Shown here: piece by piece, positions 43,681 through 57,300 of the stretch
Position numbering within the stretch: position 1 is the first letter of the stretch
Layout of the letters: every line of letters starts with the position of its first letter
Origin: Uranotaenia lowii
Lineage: Eukaryota > Arthropoda > Insecta > Diptera > Culicidae
DNA: 64,000 nt
Direction of reading: 5' to 3'
Assembly: GCF_029784155.1 (NCBI RefSeq)
Contig: NC_073693.1
Coordinates: forward strand, 116,152,503 to 116,216,502
Program-made: the position numbers and the translations under genes
The notes under the pieces: generated by a model
What the model saw: the letters and a program-made list of their open reading frames with translations, nothing else
What the model was told of the DNA's origin: nothing
The model's database searches: none

Positions 43681-46600
43681 ACAAAATGAGAATATGAAAA
43701 AAAGGAGCAAATGAAAAAATGAGAAAATGAGAAAATGAGAAAATGAGAAAATGAGAAAATGAGAAAATGAGAAAATGAGAATATGAGAAAATGAGAAAAT
43801 GAGAAAATGAGAAAATGAGAAAATGAGAAAATGAGAAAATTGTAAAATGAGAAAATGAAAAAATGAATGAGAAAATGAGAAAATGAGAAAATGAGAAAAT
43901 GAGAAAATGAGAAAATGAGAAAATGAGAAAATGAGAAAATGAGAAAATGAGAAAATGAGAAAATGAGAAAATGAGAAAATGAGAAAATGAGAAAATGAGA
44001 AAATGAGAAAATGAGAAAATGAGAAAATGAGAATATGAGAAAATGAGAAAATGAGAAAATGAGAAAATGAGAAAATGAGAAAATGAGAAAATGAGAAAAT
44101 GAGAAAATGAGAAAATGAGAAAATAAGAAAATGAGAAAATGAGAAAATGAGAAAATAAATAAATGAGAAAATGAGAAAATGAGAAAATGAGAAAATGAGA
44201 AAATGAGAAAATGAGAAAATGAGAAAATGAGAAAATGAGAAAATGAGAAAATGAGAAAATGAGAAAATGAGAAAATGAGAAAATGAGAAAATGAGAAAAT
44301 GAGAAAATGAGAAAATGAGAAAATGAGAAAATGAGAAAATGAGAAAATGAGAAAATGAGAAAATGAGAAAATGAGAAAATGAGAAAATGAGAAAATGAGA
44401 AAATGAGAATATGAGAAAATGAGAAAATGAGAAAATGAGAAAATGAGAAAATGAGAAAATGAGAAAATGAGAAAATGAGAAAATGAGAAAATGAGAAAAT
44501 GAGAAAATGAGAAAATGGGAAAATGAGAAAATGAGAAAATGAGAAAATGAGAAAATGAGAAAATGAGAAAATGAGAAAATGAGAAAATGAGAAAATGAGA
44601 AAATGAGAAAATGAGAAAATGAGAAAATGAGAAAATGAGAAAATGAGAAAATGAGAAAATGAGAAAATGAGAAAATGAGAAAATGAGAAAATGAGAAAAT
44701 GAGGAAATGAGGAAATGAGGAAATGAGAAAATGAGAAAATGAGAAAATGAGAAAATGAGAAAATGAGAAAATGAGATATTGAGAAAATGAGAAAATGAGA
44801 AAATGAGAAAATGAGAAAATGAGAAAATGAGAAAATGAGAAAATGAGAAAATGAGAAAATGAGAAAATGAGAAAATGAGAAAATGAGAAAATGAGAAAAT
44901 GAGAAAATGAGAAAATGAGAAAATGAGAAAATGAGAAAATGAGAAAATGAGAAAATGAGAAAATGAGAAAATGAGAAAATGAGGAAATGAGAAAATGAGA
45001 AAATGAGAAAATGAGAAAATGAGAAAATGAGAAAATGAGAAAATGAGAAAATGAGAAAATGAGAATATGAGAAAATGAGAAAATGAGAAAATGAGAAAAT
45101 GAGAAAATGAGAAAATGAGAAAATGAGAAAATGAGAAAATGAGAAAATGAGAAAATGAGAAAATGAGAAAATGAGAAAATGAGAAAATGAGAAAATGAGA
45201 AAATGAGAAAATGAGAAAATGAGAAAATGAGAAAATGAGAAAATGAGAAAATGAGAAAATGAGAAAATGAGAATATGAGAAAATGAGAAAATGAGAAAAT
45301 GAGAAAATGAGAAAATGAGAAAATGAGAAAATGAGAAAATGAGAAAATGAGAAAATGAGAAAATGAGAAAATGAGAAAATTGTAAAATGAGAAAATGAAA
45401 AAATGAATGAGAAAATGAGAAAATGAGAAAATGAGAAAATGAGAAAATGAGAAAATGAGAAAATGAGAAAATGAGAAAATGAGAAAATGAGAAAATGAGA
45501 AAATGAGAAAATGAGAAAATGAGAAAATGAGAAAATGAGAAAATGAGAAAATGAGAAAATGAGAATATGAGAAAATGAGAAAATGAGAAAATGAGAAAAT
45601 GAGAAAATGAGAAAATGAGAAAATGAGAAAATGAGAAAATGAGAAAATAAGAAAATGAGAAAATGAGAAAATGAGAAAATAAATAAATGAGAAAATGAGA
45701 AAATGAGAAAATGAGAAAATGAGAAAATGAGAAAATGAGAAAATGAGAAAATGAGAAAATGAGAAAATGAGAAAATGAGAAAATGAGAAAATGAGAAAAT
45801 GAGAAAATGAGAAAATGAGAAAATGAGAAAATGAGAAAATGAGAAAATGAGAATATGAGAAAATGAGAAAATGAGAAAATGAGAAAATGAGAAAATGAGA
45901 AAATGAGAAAATGAGAAAATGAGAAAATGAGAAAATGAGAAAATAAGAAAATGAGAAAATGAGAAAATGAGAAAATAAATAAATGAGAAAATGAGAAAAT
46001 GAGAAAATGAGAAAATGAGAAAATGAGAAAATGAGAAAATGAGAAAATGAGAAAATGAGAAAATGAGAAAATGAGAAAATGAGAAAATGAGAAAATGAGA
46101 AAATGAGAAAATGAGAAAATGAGAAAATGAGAAAATGAGAAAATGAGAAAATGAGAAAATGAGAAAATGAGAAAATGAGAAAATGAGAAAATGAGAAAAT
46201 GAGAAAATGAGAAAATGAGAAAATGAGAAAATGAGAAAATGAGAAAATGAGAATATGAGAAAATGAGAAAATGAGAAAATGAGAAAATGAGAAAATGAGA
46301 AAATGAGAAAATTGTAAAATGAGAAAATGAGAAAATGAGAAAATGAGAAAATGAGAAAATGAGAAAATGAGAAAATGGGAAAATGAGAAAATGAGAAAAT
46401 GAGAAAATGAGAAAATGAGAAAATGAGAAAATGAGAAAATGAGAAAATGAGAAAATGAGAAAATGAGAAAATGAGAAAATGAGAAAATGAGAAAATGAGA
46501 AAATGAGAAAATGAGAAAATGAGAAAATGAGAAAATGAGAAAATGAGAAAATGAGAAAATGAGGAAATGAGGAAATGAGGAAATGAGAAAATGAGAAAAT

Positions 46601-47884
46601 GAGAAAATGAGAAAATGAGAAAATGAGAAAATGAGAAAATGAGATATTGAGAAAATGAGAAAATGAGAAAATGAGAAAATGAGAAAATGAGAAAATGAGA
46701 AAATGAGAAAATGAGAAAATGAGAAAATGAGAAAATGAGAAAATGAGAAAATGAGAAAATGAGAAAATGAGAAAATGAGAAAATGAGAAAATGAGAAAAT
46801 GAGAAAATGAGAAAATGAGAAAATGAGAAAATGAGAAAATGAGAAAATGAGGAAATGAGAAAATGAGAAAATGAGAAAATGAGAAAATGAGAAAATGAGA
46901 AAATGAGAAAATGAGAAAATGAGAAAATGAGAAAATGAGAAAATGAGAAAATGAGAAAATGAGAAAATGAGAAAATGAGAAAATGAGAAAATGAAAAAAT
47001 GAGAAAATGAGAAAATGAGAAAATGAGAAAATGAGAAAATGAGAAAATGAGAAAATGAGAAAATGAGAAAATGAGAAAATGAGAAAATGAGAAAATGAGA
47101 AAATGAGAAAATGAGAAAATGAGAAAATGAGAAAATGAGAAAATGAGAAAATGAGAAAATGAGAAATGAGAAAATGAGAAAATGAGAAAAGGAGAAAATG
47201 AGAAAATGAGAAAATGAGAAAATGAGAAAATGAGAAAATGAGAAAATGAGAAAATGAGAAAATGAGAAAATGAGAAAATGAGAAAATGAGAAAATGAGAA
47301 AATGAGAAAATGAGAAAATGAGAAAATGAGAAAATGAGAAAATGAGAAAATGAGAAAATGAGAAAATGAGATATTGAGAAAATGAGAAAATGAGAAAATG
47401 AGAAAATGAGAAAATGAGAAAATGAGAAAATGAGAAAATGAGAAAATGAGAAAATGAGAAAATGAGAAAATGAGAAAATGAGAAAATGAGAAAATGAGAA
47501 AATGAGAAAATGAGAAAATGAGAAAATGAGAAAATGAGAAAATGAGAAAATGAAAAAATGAATGAGAAAATGAGAAAATGAGAAAATGAGAAAATGAGAA
47601 AATGAGAAAATGAGAAAATGAGAAAATGAGAAAATGAGAAAATGAGAAAATGAGAAAATGAGAAAATGAGAAAATGAGAAAATGAGAAAATGAGAAAATG
47701 AGAAAATGAGAAAATGAGAAAATGAGAAAATGAGAAAATGAGAAAATGAGAAAATGAGAAAATGAGAAAATGAGAAAATGAGAAAATGAGAAAATGAGAA
47801 AATGAGAAAATGAGAAAATGAGAAAATGAGAAAATGAGAAAAAACGAAGAAATGAGTCAATCACAAAATGAGAAAATGAGCGAA
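43681..47884. repeat. 4.2-kb tandem array of the 8-mer GAGAAAAT with higher-order units
   Basis: About 500 copies of GAGAAAAT with sparse variants (GAGAATAT, GAGGAAAT, GAGATATT, GGGAAAAT, AAATAAAT, TTGTAAAAT). Variant clusters recur in the same order. GGGA at 44518, a triple GAGGAAAT at 44701 and GATATT at about 44775 reappear about 1860-1868 bp later (46378, 46561, about 46643). TTGTAAAATG..GAATGAG at 43838 reappears near 45379. So kilobase blocks were duplicated within the array. Both edges decay into imperfect units. The minus strand is free of stops in all phases, which makes very long but meaningless frames. Confidence 0.97.
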
Positions 47885-48330
47885 TCACAAAACGATAATT
47901 TTAATTTGTTCACAAGAGAATAGAAAGAAATGTTAAAATAAAAATTTGAGAATATGGAAATAAGAGTTGGATGATGTTTGAGAATGCAAGTTTCGAAGAA
48001 ACAAAAACATGATAAAAATATATTAGCTGCTGTTAGAGATCGAATGTATTCGAGTATTAAACGAAAAAAGTTGAATCTTTGAAACAAAGCGCACGAATAA
48101 TCCAATCAATTCTGCAAGCTGGATCGATCGGGTCAAGGCAACATTTTAGTCAAAGTTCAATCGTCCAAAAATGCGGCTGCGGTAACCTTAAAACCGTGTC
48201 CATTTCTTCTTTCTTCATTGAAATGGGCCCCATTTGGGTGTCCAGCTAAACCTTTCACTTCTGCCGAGAATATTTCCCGGCACTTCTGAAGCCTTTTGCC
48301 TCCATCGGGTGTTGGTTTTTCTGGGCGTTT
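47885..48330. other. Upstream region of gene B
   Basis: A+T-rich next to the array, then a G+C-richer stretch from about 48110 likely to contain promoter-proximal elements of the plus-strand gene. No coding frame. Confidence 0.4.
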
Positions 48331-48336
48331 TCAGTT
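48331..48336 (+). promoter_or_regulatory. Initiator-like element of gene B
   Basis: TCAGTT inside GTTTTCAGTTGT matches the arthropod initiator TCAGTY and lies 55 bases before the predicted start codon. No TATA box was seen 30 bases upstream. Confidence 0.45.
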
Positions 48337-48387
48337 GTATTTTTACGATCGCGACGGATGTATCGCGTTGCTCAAGTGTACCTCACG

Positions 48388-51300
48388 ATGGACGCCCTGC
48401 TGGTAAGTAAGCCGCAGATATGCTAACAAGATTATCCGGCGTGGACCGGGCCAAAAACCGATTTAAGGTATTTTATCACGAAATATGCCGCGCTCCTAAC
48501 GAAGTTCAAACAGTTGTTTGCGATAACATCAGCATCCAAACTGAACCGGTCTACTGTTTCCATAATTGGGGAATCCATAATCAGTTGGGAAGCAAATTTC
48601 GAAGTACCCATTCAACGGCAAAAAGGTACAACAGATTATCTGTTTCGACATAAGTAGAGATTAATTTTTGATAAAGGGATGTAAGAACTGGATGCTTGGG
48701 ATATGATTTGAAATGTGAACGGAGTGTTTCATGCCGATTTTTTTATGATTCTCAAGTGAAAAAGGCGCGCATATGAATGAATCACATTAAAATCTGATTA
48801 GGCTGGCGATAGATGTATGGGAAAAATTTCATGATCGAATTTTGATAACCTACTATTTACGTTTTGTGGATTGGCCCAAAAAACTGACCTGCGCAAAATT
48901 TCAGTTTAATCAGACCTGATTTAGGAGTGTTTCAAAGTGCTCTAAGTTTCGGGTTTTTACCCTAAAATTGCCAAAGGGGGTACTGTAAAACGGGGTAACA
49001 TTGATCACCGAGGTAACTTTGATCAACCTGAAGCTTTCCACATAATCATCAATAACTAAGTCTGAAGTAAAAATATCTCTAAACTTTTTTTCTACGTTTA
49101 AAAACCTATAAGTTGAATTTCAAATTGCAAAAAAACGTTTTTCAAATTTCAAATGTAAGGAAAAAAAGTAATTTCAAAATCACGAAATATCAATTTTGTC
49201 GGAGGTTCAGAAACAAACACTCTTCCTGATGAAATCAAAGCGTTTAAAAGCACCAGCACGTTGATTAATGTGAGAGATAAACTTTTTCCTAAGTAAATGT
49301 ATAGTTTTGGTGTAGTTTTTGTTGTATGTTGAGGTATATTTTTGATATTTAAAAAAATAGGGAAATTTTCAAGAGTAACCCAGTCTAGGACAAAAGGCTA
49401 GAAACCTTATCAAATGGTAAAGTTTGAAGGAAAAAATTAAAGGGGAATAGTGCGAGGGCCTAGGGTATTGAATGAAGGCAAAATTCCATTTGTTTTTGTA
49501 GTTAAAATTTAATAAGTAATGTTAAAAAATTTAGCCCCTTAATTTATGCAGCATCATTGTCAATCTTCCAATTTTAATTGTTGACTTAACACATTAAGGA
49601 CCGCGATGTTGTTTTTTTTTGACCGGGAAGAAATCTAAACCAAAAAACACCGAAATTAACCATTGTATATCACAGAATTCACTGGACCAAAAGTTACAAA
49701 TTTAGTATCTTTGAGCCACCAAAAGTGTTGTGTTAAATTTTGTAGAATTTCATGATTAATTTTATATCATTTGAGTTTGTTCCGAGCTGCCTTGGCAATT
49801 GATAATCTTGCATTTGTAGATACTATCCTTTGTATCCTTTATGATCAAGAAAACTCGTTAAAATTGTGAAAATAAAGACTGATCTTTATAACCCCAAACT
49901 ATCAAATTCTAAACAAAGACGAATTCGATTTTTAAATCAAATTTAAAGTGGTCTAATGAATTTCTGCAACCATGTTTTACGTTCACAAGAGTCCAGTACT
50001 GGTTAAAAAATATGAAACATGCCACATTAGACTGAGTCGATTTGGGGTCATTTTTGAATTTCTCAAACCCTGGGGTCTCAAAAGCTTCGTCTTGGTCCAA
50101 AACTCATCCACGATTTTTTGCAGAATTTTGAAGTAACGTTTACATGAGTAAATTTGAACTTTTAGGTTTGTATGGGAAAATTGAATATTTTGTACTGAAA
50201 AATCAACATCGTTTTTATTTCTTTTGTGGAGCCGAGCCAGCTGATGGTTTTTGTGCCAATTTATAAAATTCCTAAGGGAAATTTTCCGTTGAACAACTTT
50301 GTCGAAAACCTTAACTTTGTATCTCATTAGGCAAAAAAGTTATAAGCTGTTTAACAGGGTAATGTCTTTTGGCATTGATGAACCATTAAATAAATTGACA
50401 TCACTGCTGGAGCCTCGCGAAGTATAGCATGGAAAGTAATCATGCAATATCTCGATAGGCACCCTGCAGTGATGTCAATTGAATTTCATGTTTATCAATG
50501 CGAAAAGACATACCCCTATTAAGCTGCTGATAACTTTTTTGTCTAAAAAGATACGAAGTTAAGGTCTTCGACAAAGTTGTTCAACGGAAAATTTTCCTTA
50601 GCAATTTTATAAATTGGCACAGAAACCATCAGCTGGCTCGGCTCCACAAAAGAAATAAAAACGATGTTGATTTTTCAGTACAAAATATTCAATTTTCCCA
50701 TACAAACCTAAAAGTTCAAATTTACTCATGTAAACGTTACTTCAAAATTCTGCAAAAAATCGTGGATGAGTTTTGGACCAAGACGAAGCTTTTAAGACCC
50801 CAGGGTTTGAGAAATTCAAAAATGACCCCAAATCGACTCAGTCTAATGCCACATTCCCCTTAACAGAAAAAATAATCGGAAAATATTAAAAAAAAACAGT
50901 GATCCATCTTACCCCGTTTTACGGTACCAAATCAATTCGAAACTATTCAAATTTAAAGTTTGGTGTTAAATGCATATAACATCAAAAGCTGGTGGTATTT
51001 TGTAACAATTTTTTTTTTCAAAAATCAATTTTGAAATTTCTTAAATCACATAAGGGGGAGTGGGAATCAAAGAAAATAGGGATAATCGTAATTTGTATTT
51101 TTATGCATGGAACGTCGAGATGAGGTGATATCTTTAAAAGATTTTGGCAAAAATCCTACTTTCTGGGACTAAGTAAATTTTCCGAAAACGGCCGGTGAAT
51201 CTGTAAAGTTGTTTTTATTCTCTGGCGCCTTTCTTCTTGGTGAGGCTGGGTGAAAATTATTTTTATGGTTATTTGAGACCCCTCCGTCTTTCCAGTAGGA

Positions 51301-54300
51301 AAGTAGGAAGGGGCCTCTCTTACAATATTTTACATAACGCAAAAACTTATCAGGCGAATGGAACTAAATTTGGCAAGATATGGTTTAAGTGTACGAGAAA
51401 TGGTTCAAAGAATTCTTGGCACATATCCCTCCTTCCAGTGGGAAGATAGGAAGAGGGAAGGGGGGCTCCTTTACTAATTTTTACATAACTGGAGAACTAA
51501 TCTAAACAAATGGAACCAGATTTGGCAAGAGGGGAATTGGGGTGTGAGAAATATTTTTATGATTTTTCGAGACCCTTTTTTCCTTCCAATGAAGAAATAC
51601 GAGGAAATAGAGGGGGCTTTGCATAACTTAAGATCAAATCGAGGAAATGTACGATAAATGTATCCCCGAACCTATACCTTTCTCCCCTTACATTGGGGAG
51701 ATAATAAGAGGAAAAGGAACTCCTGTATAATTTTTTACATAACTCGAAAACTGTACAAGCTAATGGAATACGAGAAAAATTTCTATGATTATTTGAGACC
51801 CCTGCCTTCTTTCATTCGGAAACTAGGAAAAGAAGAGTGAGGCTCTCATACGATATTAAATAAATATTTATCTCAAAAACAATTCAAGCAAATGAAACCA
51901 AGTTTGGCATGGAAGGGTATGCAATAGACTGAGTCGATTTGGGGTAATTTTTGAATATCTTTGGTCTAAGAACTTCGTTTCAGTTCAAAACTCATCCATG
52001 ATTTTTTGCAGAATTTTTAAGGAACGTTTATATAAGTACATTTGAACTTTTAGGTTTGTATGGGGAAGTTGAATATTTTGTGCTGAAAATCAACTTAATT
52101 TTTGTTGCTTTTGTAAGGCCGAGTCTTATGCTTGTGGTTTTTGTGCTAATTTCCAAATTTTTTAAAGAAAATTTTCCTTTAAAAAATTTATAAATTGGCA
52201 CAAAAACCATAAGCAGATTCGGTTCCACGGAAGGAACCAAAAAGAAGAAATAAAAGTGATGTTGATTTTTCAGAACAAAATATTCAACTTTCCCATACAA
52301 ACCAAGCAGTTAACAAACGTTTCTTAAAAATTCTTCAATAAGGAATTCAAAAATGACCCCAAATCGACTCAGTCTTGTATACAAGAACACAAGAAGCTTG
52401 TATCGATATTTGGTACCTCACCCTGTTTCCACTGAAAAGATAGGACAGGGAAAGGAGCTCCTTTACAATTTTTGCTTAACTTGAGAGCTTATCAAACAAA
52501 TGGAACCAAATTTGGCATGGGATAGCATGTGAAACGAAAAATGGTTTAACGATCATTTGAAACTCCACCATTGGGGATTTAGGAATGGAGGAGGGAAGCT
52601 TCAAGCATTTTTTGGGCAACTAGAGAACTTATATAAGAAATGGATCCAAAATTCTCATTAAAAAGGACTATGGCACGAGAATGGTTCTATTATTTTTTGA
52701 GACCCTTCTTCCAATGAGTACATAAGAAGGAGAGAAAAGTCTTCATACCATTTTGATTAAAAACATAACACAAAAAAAATTATAAAATACTTTATTTTTA
52801 GAAATTGTAGCAAAGCACATCGAATCAGCTAGTAATTTACATTAATCCAACAATTGTCACGTAAAAAAAATGAAAAATTTTCCAAAAAAAAAATATGATG
52901 GAAACAAGAACATGGGTTCAAGTATCCCGATTATCTACTAATGACATGGAATTGTAAATTTTTAAGACTTATATTTTGATTATCAAACATACACTTAACT
53001 AATGTACAATTCGATGTTTAAAATAACTTTAAATTTTATTAAAAATTTAAATAACTTCTGTTAGCAATTCTGTATGCACCAGGAGTAAATTTTAAGAAAA
53101 CATCTTCATTTAAGTGGATTTATAAATTCTCCGTAGAGCTGTTAATTTTTTTATGATAATTTAAAATAACTGTTTGCTTGTTTTCCTCAAACGTAATATT
53201 TTAATTTATTCAGATTTTGTTAACTTTGAATGTAATTATTGCATATTTAAGCTGATAAATGTTTGAATCAAAGATTTCCCAAAAAGAGATTGCCCCCCTA
53301 AGTATGCCCCCCCTTTACATATAAGAATGTATTTTGACATTTTTGTCGCGAATACAGCGTTATTTATATACACTGGATTCTTTTTTTTTAACGATCTTAT
53401 TTTACACGGTTTTATTTTAAACGACTTTTTTTAAACGATTTTCTCGAAATAAGACGATTTTTCAACATGTCAAAAACAGGTTCTACGCATTCGTGCTTTT
53501 TGTCTAAACCACTCTTCGGTGGTAAAATGATTCGGACGTTGTTCCGGAAGTTCCGGAACAACCTTGGCATAAAACCCAAAACAAAGCAATTCAAAATAAA
53601 TCTTTGAGCTTCCCAGTTTCACTCAAATCACCTTAGAATGGTCTTCCTGGTTGGGAATGATCGATTTACAGTCCAAGTTGGCCACTTTACTCAAAATGAG
53701 CGATGAATTTTGCCCGGTTGTTTCGAACTTTTTTTAAACGATTTCCTTTTTTGCACGAACACAACAATCGTTTAAAAAAAGAATCCAGTGTAGATGTAGA
53801 AACACTAAAATTGAAATGCATGCATATCTTCTAGGAAAATTTAACATTTTTTAACTGAAAAATTGAAAGAAGCTTAGTTTTATGATTTTAAACAACTTTT
53901 GTTGAACGCAAAACATTATCGTTGAGGAACAATTTTGAACAAACTTGAAAAATTGCATAACCACAGGGGCTTAGGAACATGACTTTCAGCACTTTACACT
54001 TCAATAATGATTTTCTTAAATTTTGAAAATTTTATAACTTACTCGTGGCTACATAGCTTCCCAAATCTTGTTAAAATTATTATACAAATAACTGAGATAC
54101 TTCCACTTTTACGAAAAGTAAATATTGTTCATATTTATACGCCTTTTGACGAAGTTTATATTTCATCTCTTCTATCTCACTTAGGATCATAATTTCTTCA
54201 AAGATCAATGCAGAATGGTTGAAACTTTCAGATCTTACTGCCAAAAGTTTTTTTAGATAGAAAAACGCCATGAACTAGGATTTCTGATGCTTTCAAAATG

Positions 54301-57300
54301 ATATTGTTTCAAAAAATAGGTTCATTTACATTTTTTCCACGTTTTCAAGATTCTCTTAGCTGTCGGTTTTTTTAAAATAAAAAATGAAGGTTTATTCATC
54401 ATTTTATTGTGTTTTGATTCAAACAAGTTTTTTATCCGGTTTTGAGTAAATTGTATTAAAGTTAAAATTTCTGTATTTCAAAATTTTATAAGTTTTAATA
54501 AAACTTCGATTTAATAGTAAGGTTATCGAGTATGCTTCGAAAAAACTAATTTCAGTTATTTGGGAAATCTATTTAAAGAGGTTAAATGCAAATACAGTCT
54601 TAAAATGTTTATAATAATGTTAAAATTGGACTGTTTCTTAGCCCCTGCGGTTATGCAATTTTAAAAAAATGTCACGCAATTGTTTTCCTCAACAATAATG
54701 TTTTTCGTGCATCAAAAATTGTTTAAAATCATAAAACTAAGCTTCTGTGAATTTTTCAGGAAAAATAATGAGGTTTGAAAAGGTTAATTTTTCTTAAAAG
54801 ATATAATATGAACACAGGGAAAGGAAATCAAGAAATCCATCTCTCAAGTCGCAGGTACAGACCAAGGTTGTCAAACTAAATTCTGTGAATTTATAAAAAA
54901 AAATATTATGACTTTCTGTGATTTTGCTTAAAAATTCTGTGATGGATTTCTATGGTGCTATTCCTAACAATTTCTTGAGAAAATCATGACAAATTGGGTG
55001 TTTTTTACATTTTGGTTCAAGAAATCGATAATATTTATCCAATCCAAAGTTTCAAATTCAAAATTTTCATAGACAACAAAAATAATAATTTTGAAATAAC
55101 GTAAAAAAAACTTATAAAAACTGTAAATTCTGTGATTATTTCGAAAATGCTGTGTTCGGTGAAACAGATTCTGTGAAATTTGCTCACAATTCTTTGAAAA
55201 TATAGATTTTTCTGTGATTTCGGTAACCTTGGTAGGGGAGAGGCGGGCTTAATGCGCATACTAAGGAGAATACTCATTTTCTCCCATATTCCACAAGATA
55301 GGAGTCTGAAAACTATATGCACATGAGTGGATATCTGTTTTACATATGTAAGCGCAATTTTTCTGTTAAAATCTTTTACAGATTTTGAGAAAATGATTTT
55401 ATAATAAAAGTAGTCAAAATAGCCGATTTCCGAAACCGGGCGGGCTAAATGCGCATATTTTTTCAGCTTTATTTCAGTTCCACTTGTAATGTTTGCGCAA
55501 ATTTTGATTTAAAATGGTAAAAACTGATGTTTAGCATACGTCATGACTATATAGCCTTATTTCATGGTAGTATTTTGTTAATATCATATTTTTATCAGAT
55601 CAATACTAAGCTCTTTAATTGTAAGATTGTTATAAGAGCGTAGATTAGATGTTTCAATAAAAGAAACTTTAAAAAAATATATGCCTTGTCTATATTTTTA
55701 ATAAAGTGTGATACGGTCAAAATTTGGTCAAGGGAAAACGCGTGTAAATCGGTGAAATCGTTTATTTAAAAATCAAATTAAATTTCTTTTTCAAGTTTAA
55801 TTGGTATAAAATTCAGAAAAAATATTCAGTTAGGCTTCCGCTTTTCCAAATCCGAATTGCCGGGCCTTATACTTAACCCCTCCCGATCAGAAGAAAAAAA
55901 CTAAATTATATCAAGATGAGATATTTTGATATTCATTTTTTTCCTATCTGGATGAGTTATAATTTAGTACTCGTAGGATGTTAAAATATCTCAAATTATA
56001 TCAAAAAGTCCATGCAACCATAACTAATTCATATCAGCCGTTGTTATAATTTCAACAAAATTATAACTCATCCAGATAGGATATATAAACAAAAAATCTT
56101 ATAGGACTTGTATGCAAAAAAAAGATGGTGATAAGAGATGAGAATCGAACTCATCATTTTTCCATTTCCATCCCATCCCGCCAGCTGTGTGTCCTTGCTT
56201 ACTACTCTACCTGAGCTTCATAGAAGGTGGGTGTTTATTTTCGTATTGATCCTGAATAGCTCGATCCCGGCTGCTGGTTCAGGGAAAGCGCGCAAACACA
56301 GGCAGCCGTATGGGTTCCATAAAATTGGCCAATGGGAATTCATATAAGTGTACCTGACGTATTGGAATTTTGAAGGATCGGCCCGATCGGGATCGGACTA
56401 TTGGAATTCTCAAAGGAAAGCGTGCGCACGGGAATCAGGCAGCCGTTTGTGTGGATTCAAACTGGACAATAGGAATTTCTATACGTTTACTTGAAGAAAT
56501 GGAATCGGACTATTGGAATTTTAAAAGGGATGCGTGCGGACGGGCAGGCAGTCGACTTCGAGTGTCGTTTAGATGAATGGAAGACATTGAAAGTTTACCT
56601 GTTGCATTGAAATTAGAATGAATTGGAATAGGATTATCAGGATTTGAGAAGAAATACTAGAAGTACCTACTAAAATGAAGGTTCCAAAAATCCAATAGCA
56701 GCTTTTAAAGCATGCAGGCAGATCAAAACAGAGAAAACAACAGTACTGCCCAGTATTTCTATTCGACTCATACTTCTAAATAAGAGTATACAGATTGATT
56801 ATAGTACTAGCACTGATAAGGTACTAGAATCAATATAAATACTTAAGCTTTGAAAATAGAAATGAAAAGATGCCTCAAAAATAATTATTTTCATTCATAT
56901 AGGTAATCGATTAATTTCGTCTTAAAGCTTAAAAAAGTACGTTTGAAAAATTGTTTTCATCAAAAGTAGATATAATTATGTTTTAGAAAAAAATAAACAA
57001 CAAATCTCATTTCAAAACTAAAACTGTATCAGATATAAATATCTTGCTGAGATAGGTTTGAGTAACGATTCTGATATGCTCTTCTGATCGGGCTGCCATC
57101 AGATTTTGTACAGCCACCTTGTCCACTTTCTTTGCCGCAAAAAGCCAGTTTGCCTTGAACTGATGCTCGTCCTTAGCAGTTTTTTTGGTCTTCTTTAGGT
57201 TCCGCTTGACAATAGCCCAGTATTTCTCATTTAGCGTGTTGGGAGGGTTCTTGTCCTTGGGAACTACCTGCACATTTTTGGCAGCGTACCACTCCATGGC

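Noticed and set aside
43681..47884. Possible CRISPR-like array
   Set aside because: Uniform 8-bp tandem units without spacers, in eukaryotic DNA.
43638..47888. Minus-strand frames of 1416 and 1401 codons (repeats of FSHFLIFS)
   Set aside because: Automatic product of an 8-bp satellite whose unit has no stop in any phase on that strand; no independent coding evidence.
53412..53594. Short minus-strand frame in the 420-bp MITE
   Set aside because: Chance frame in a non-coding TIR element.
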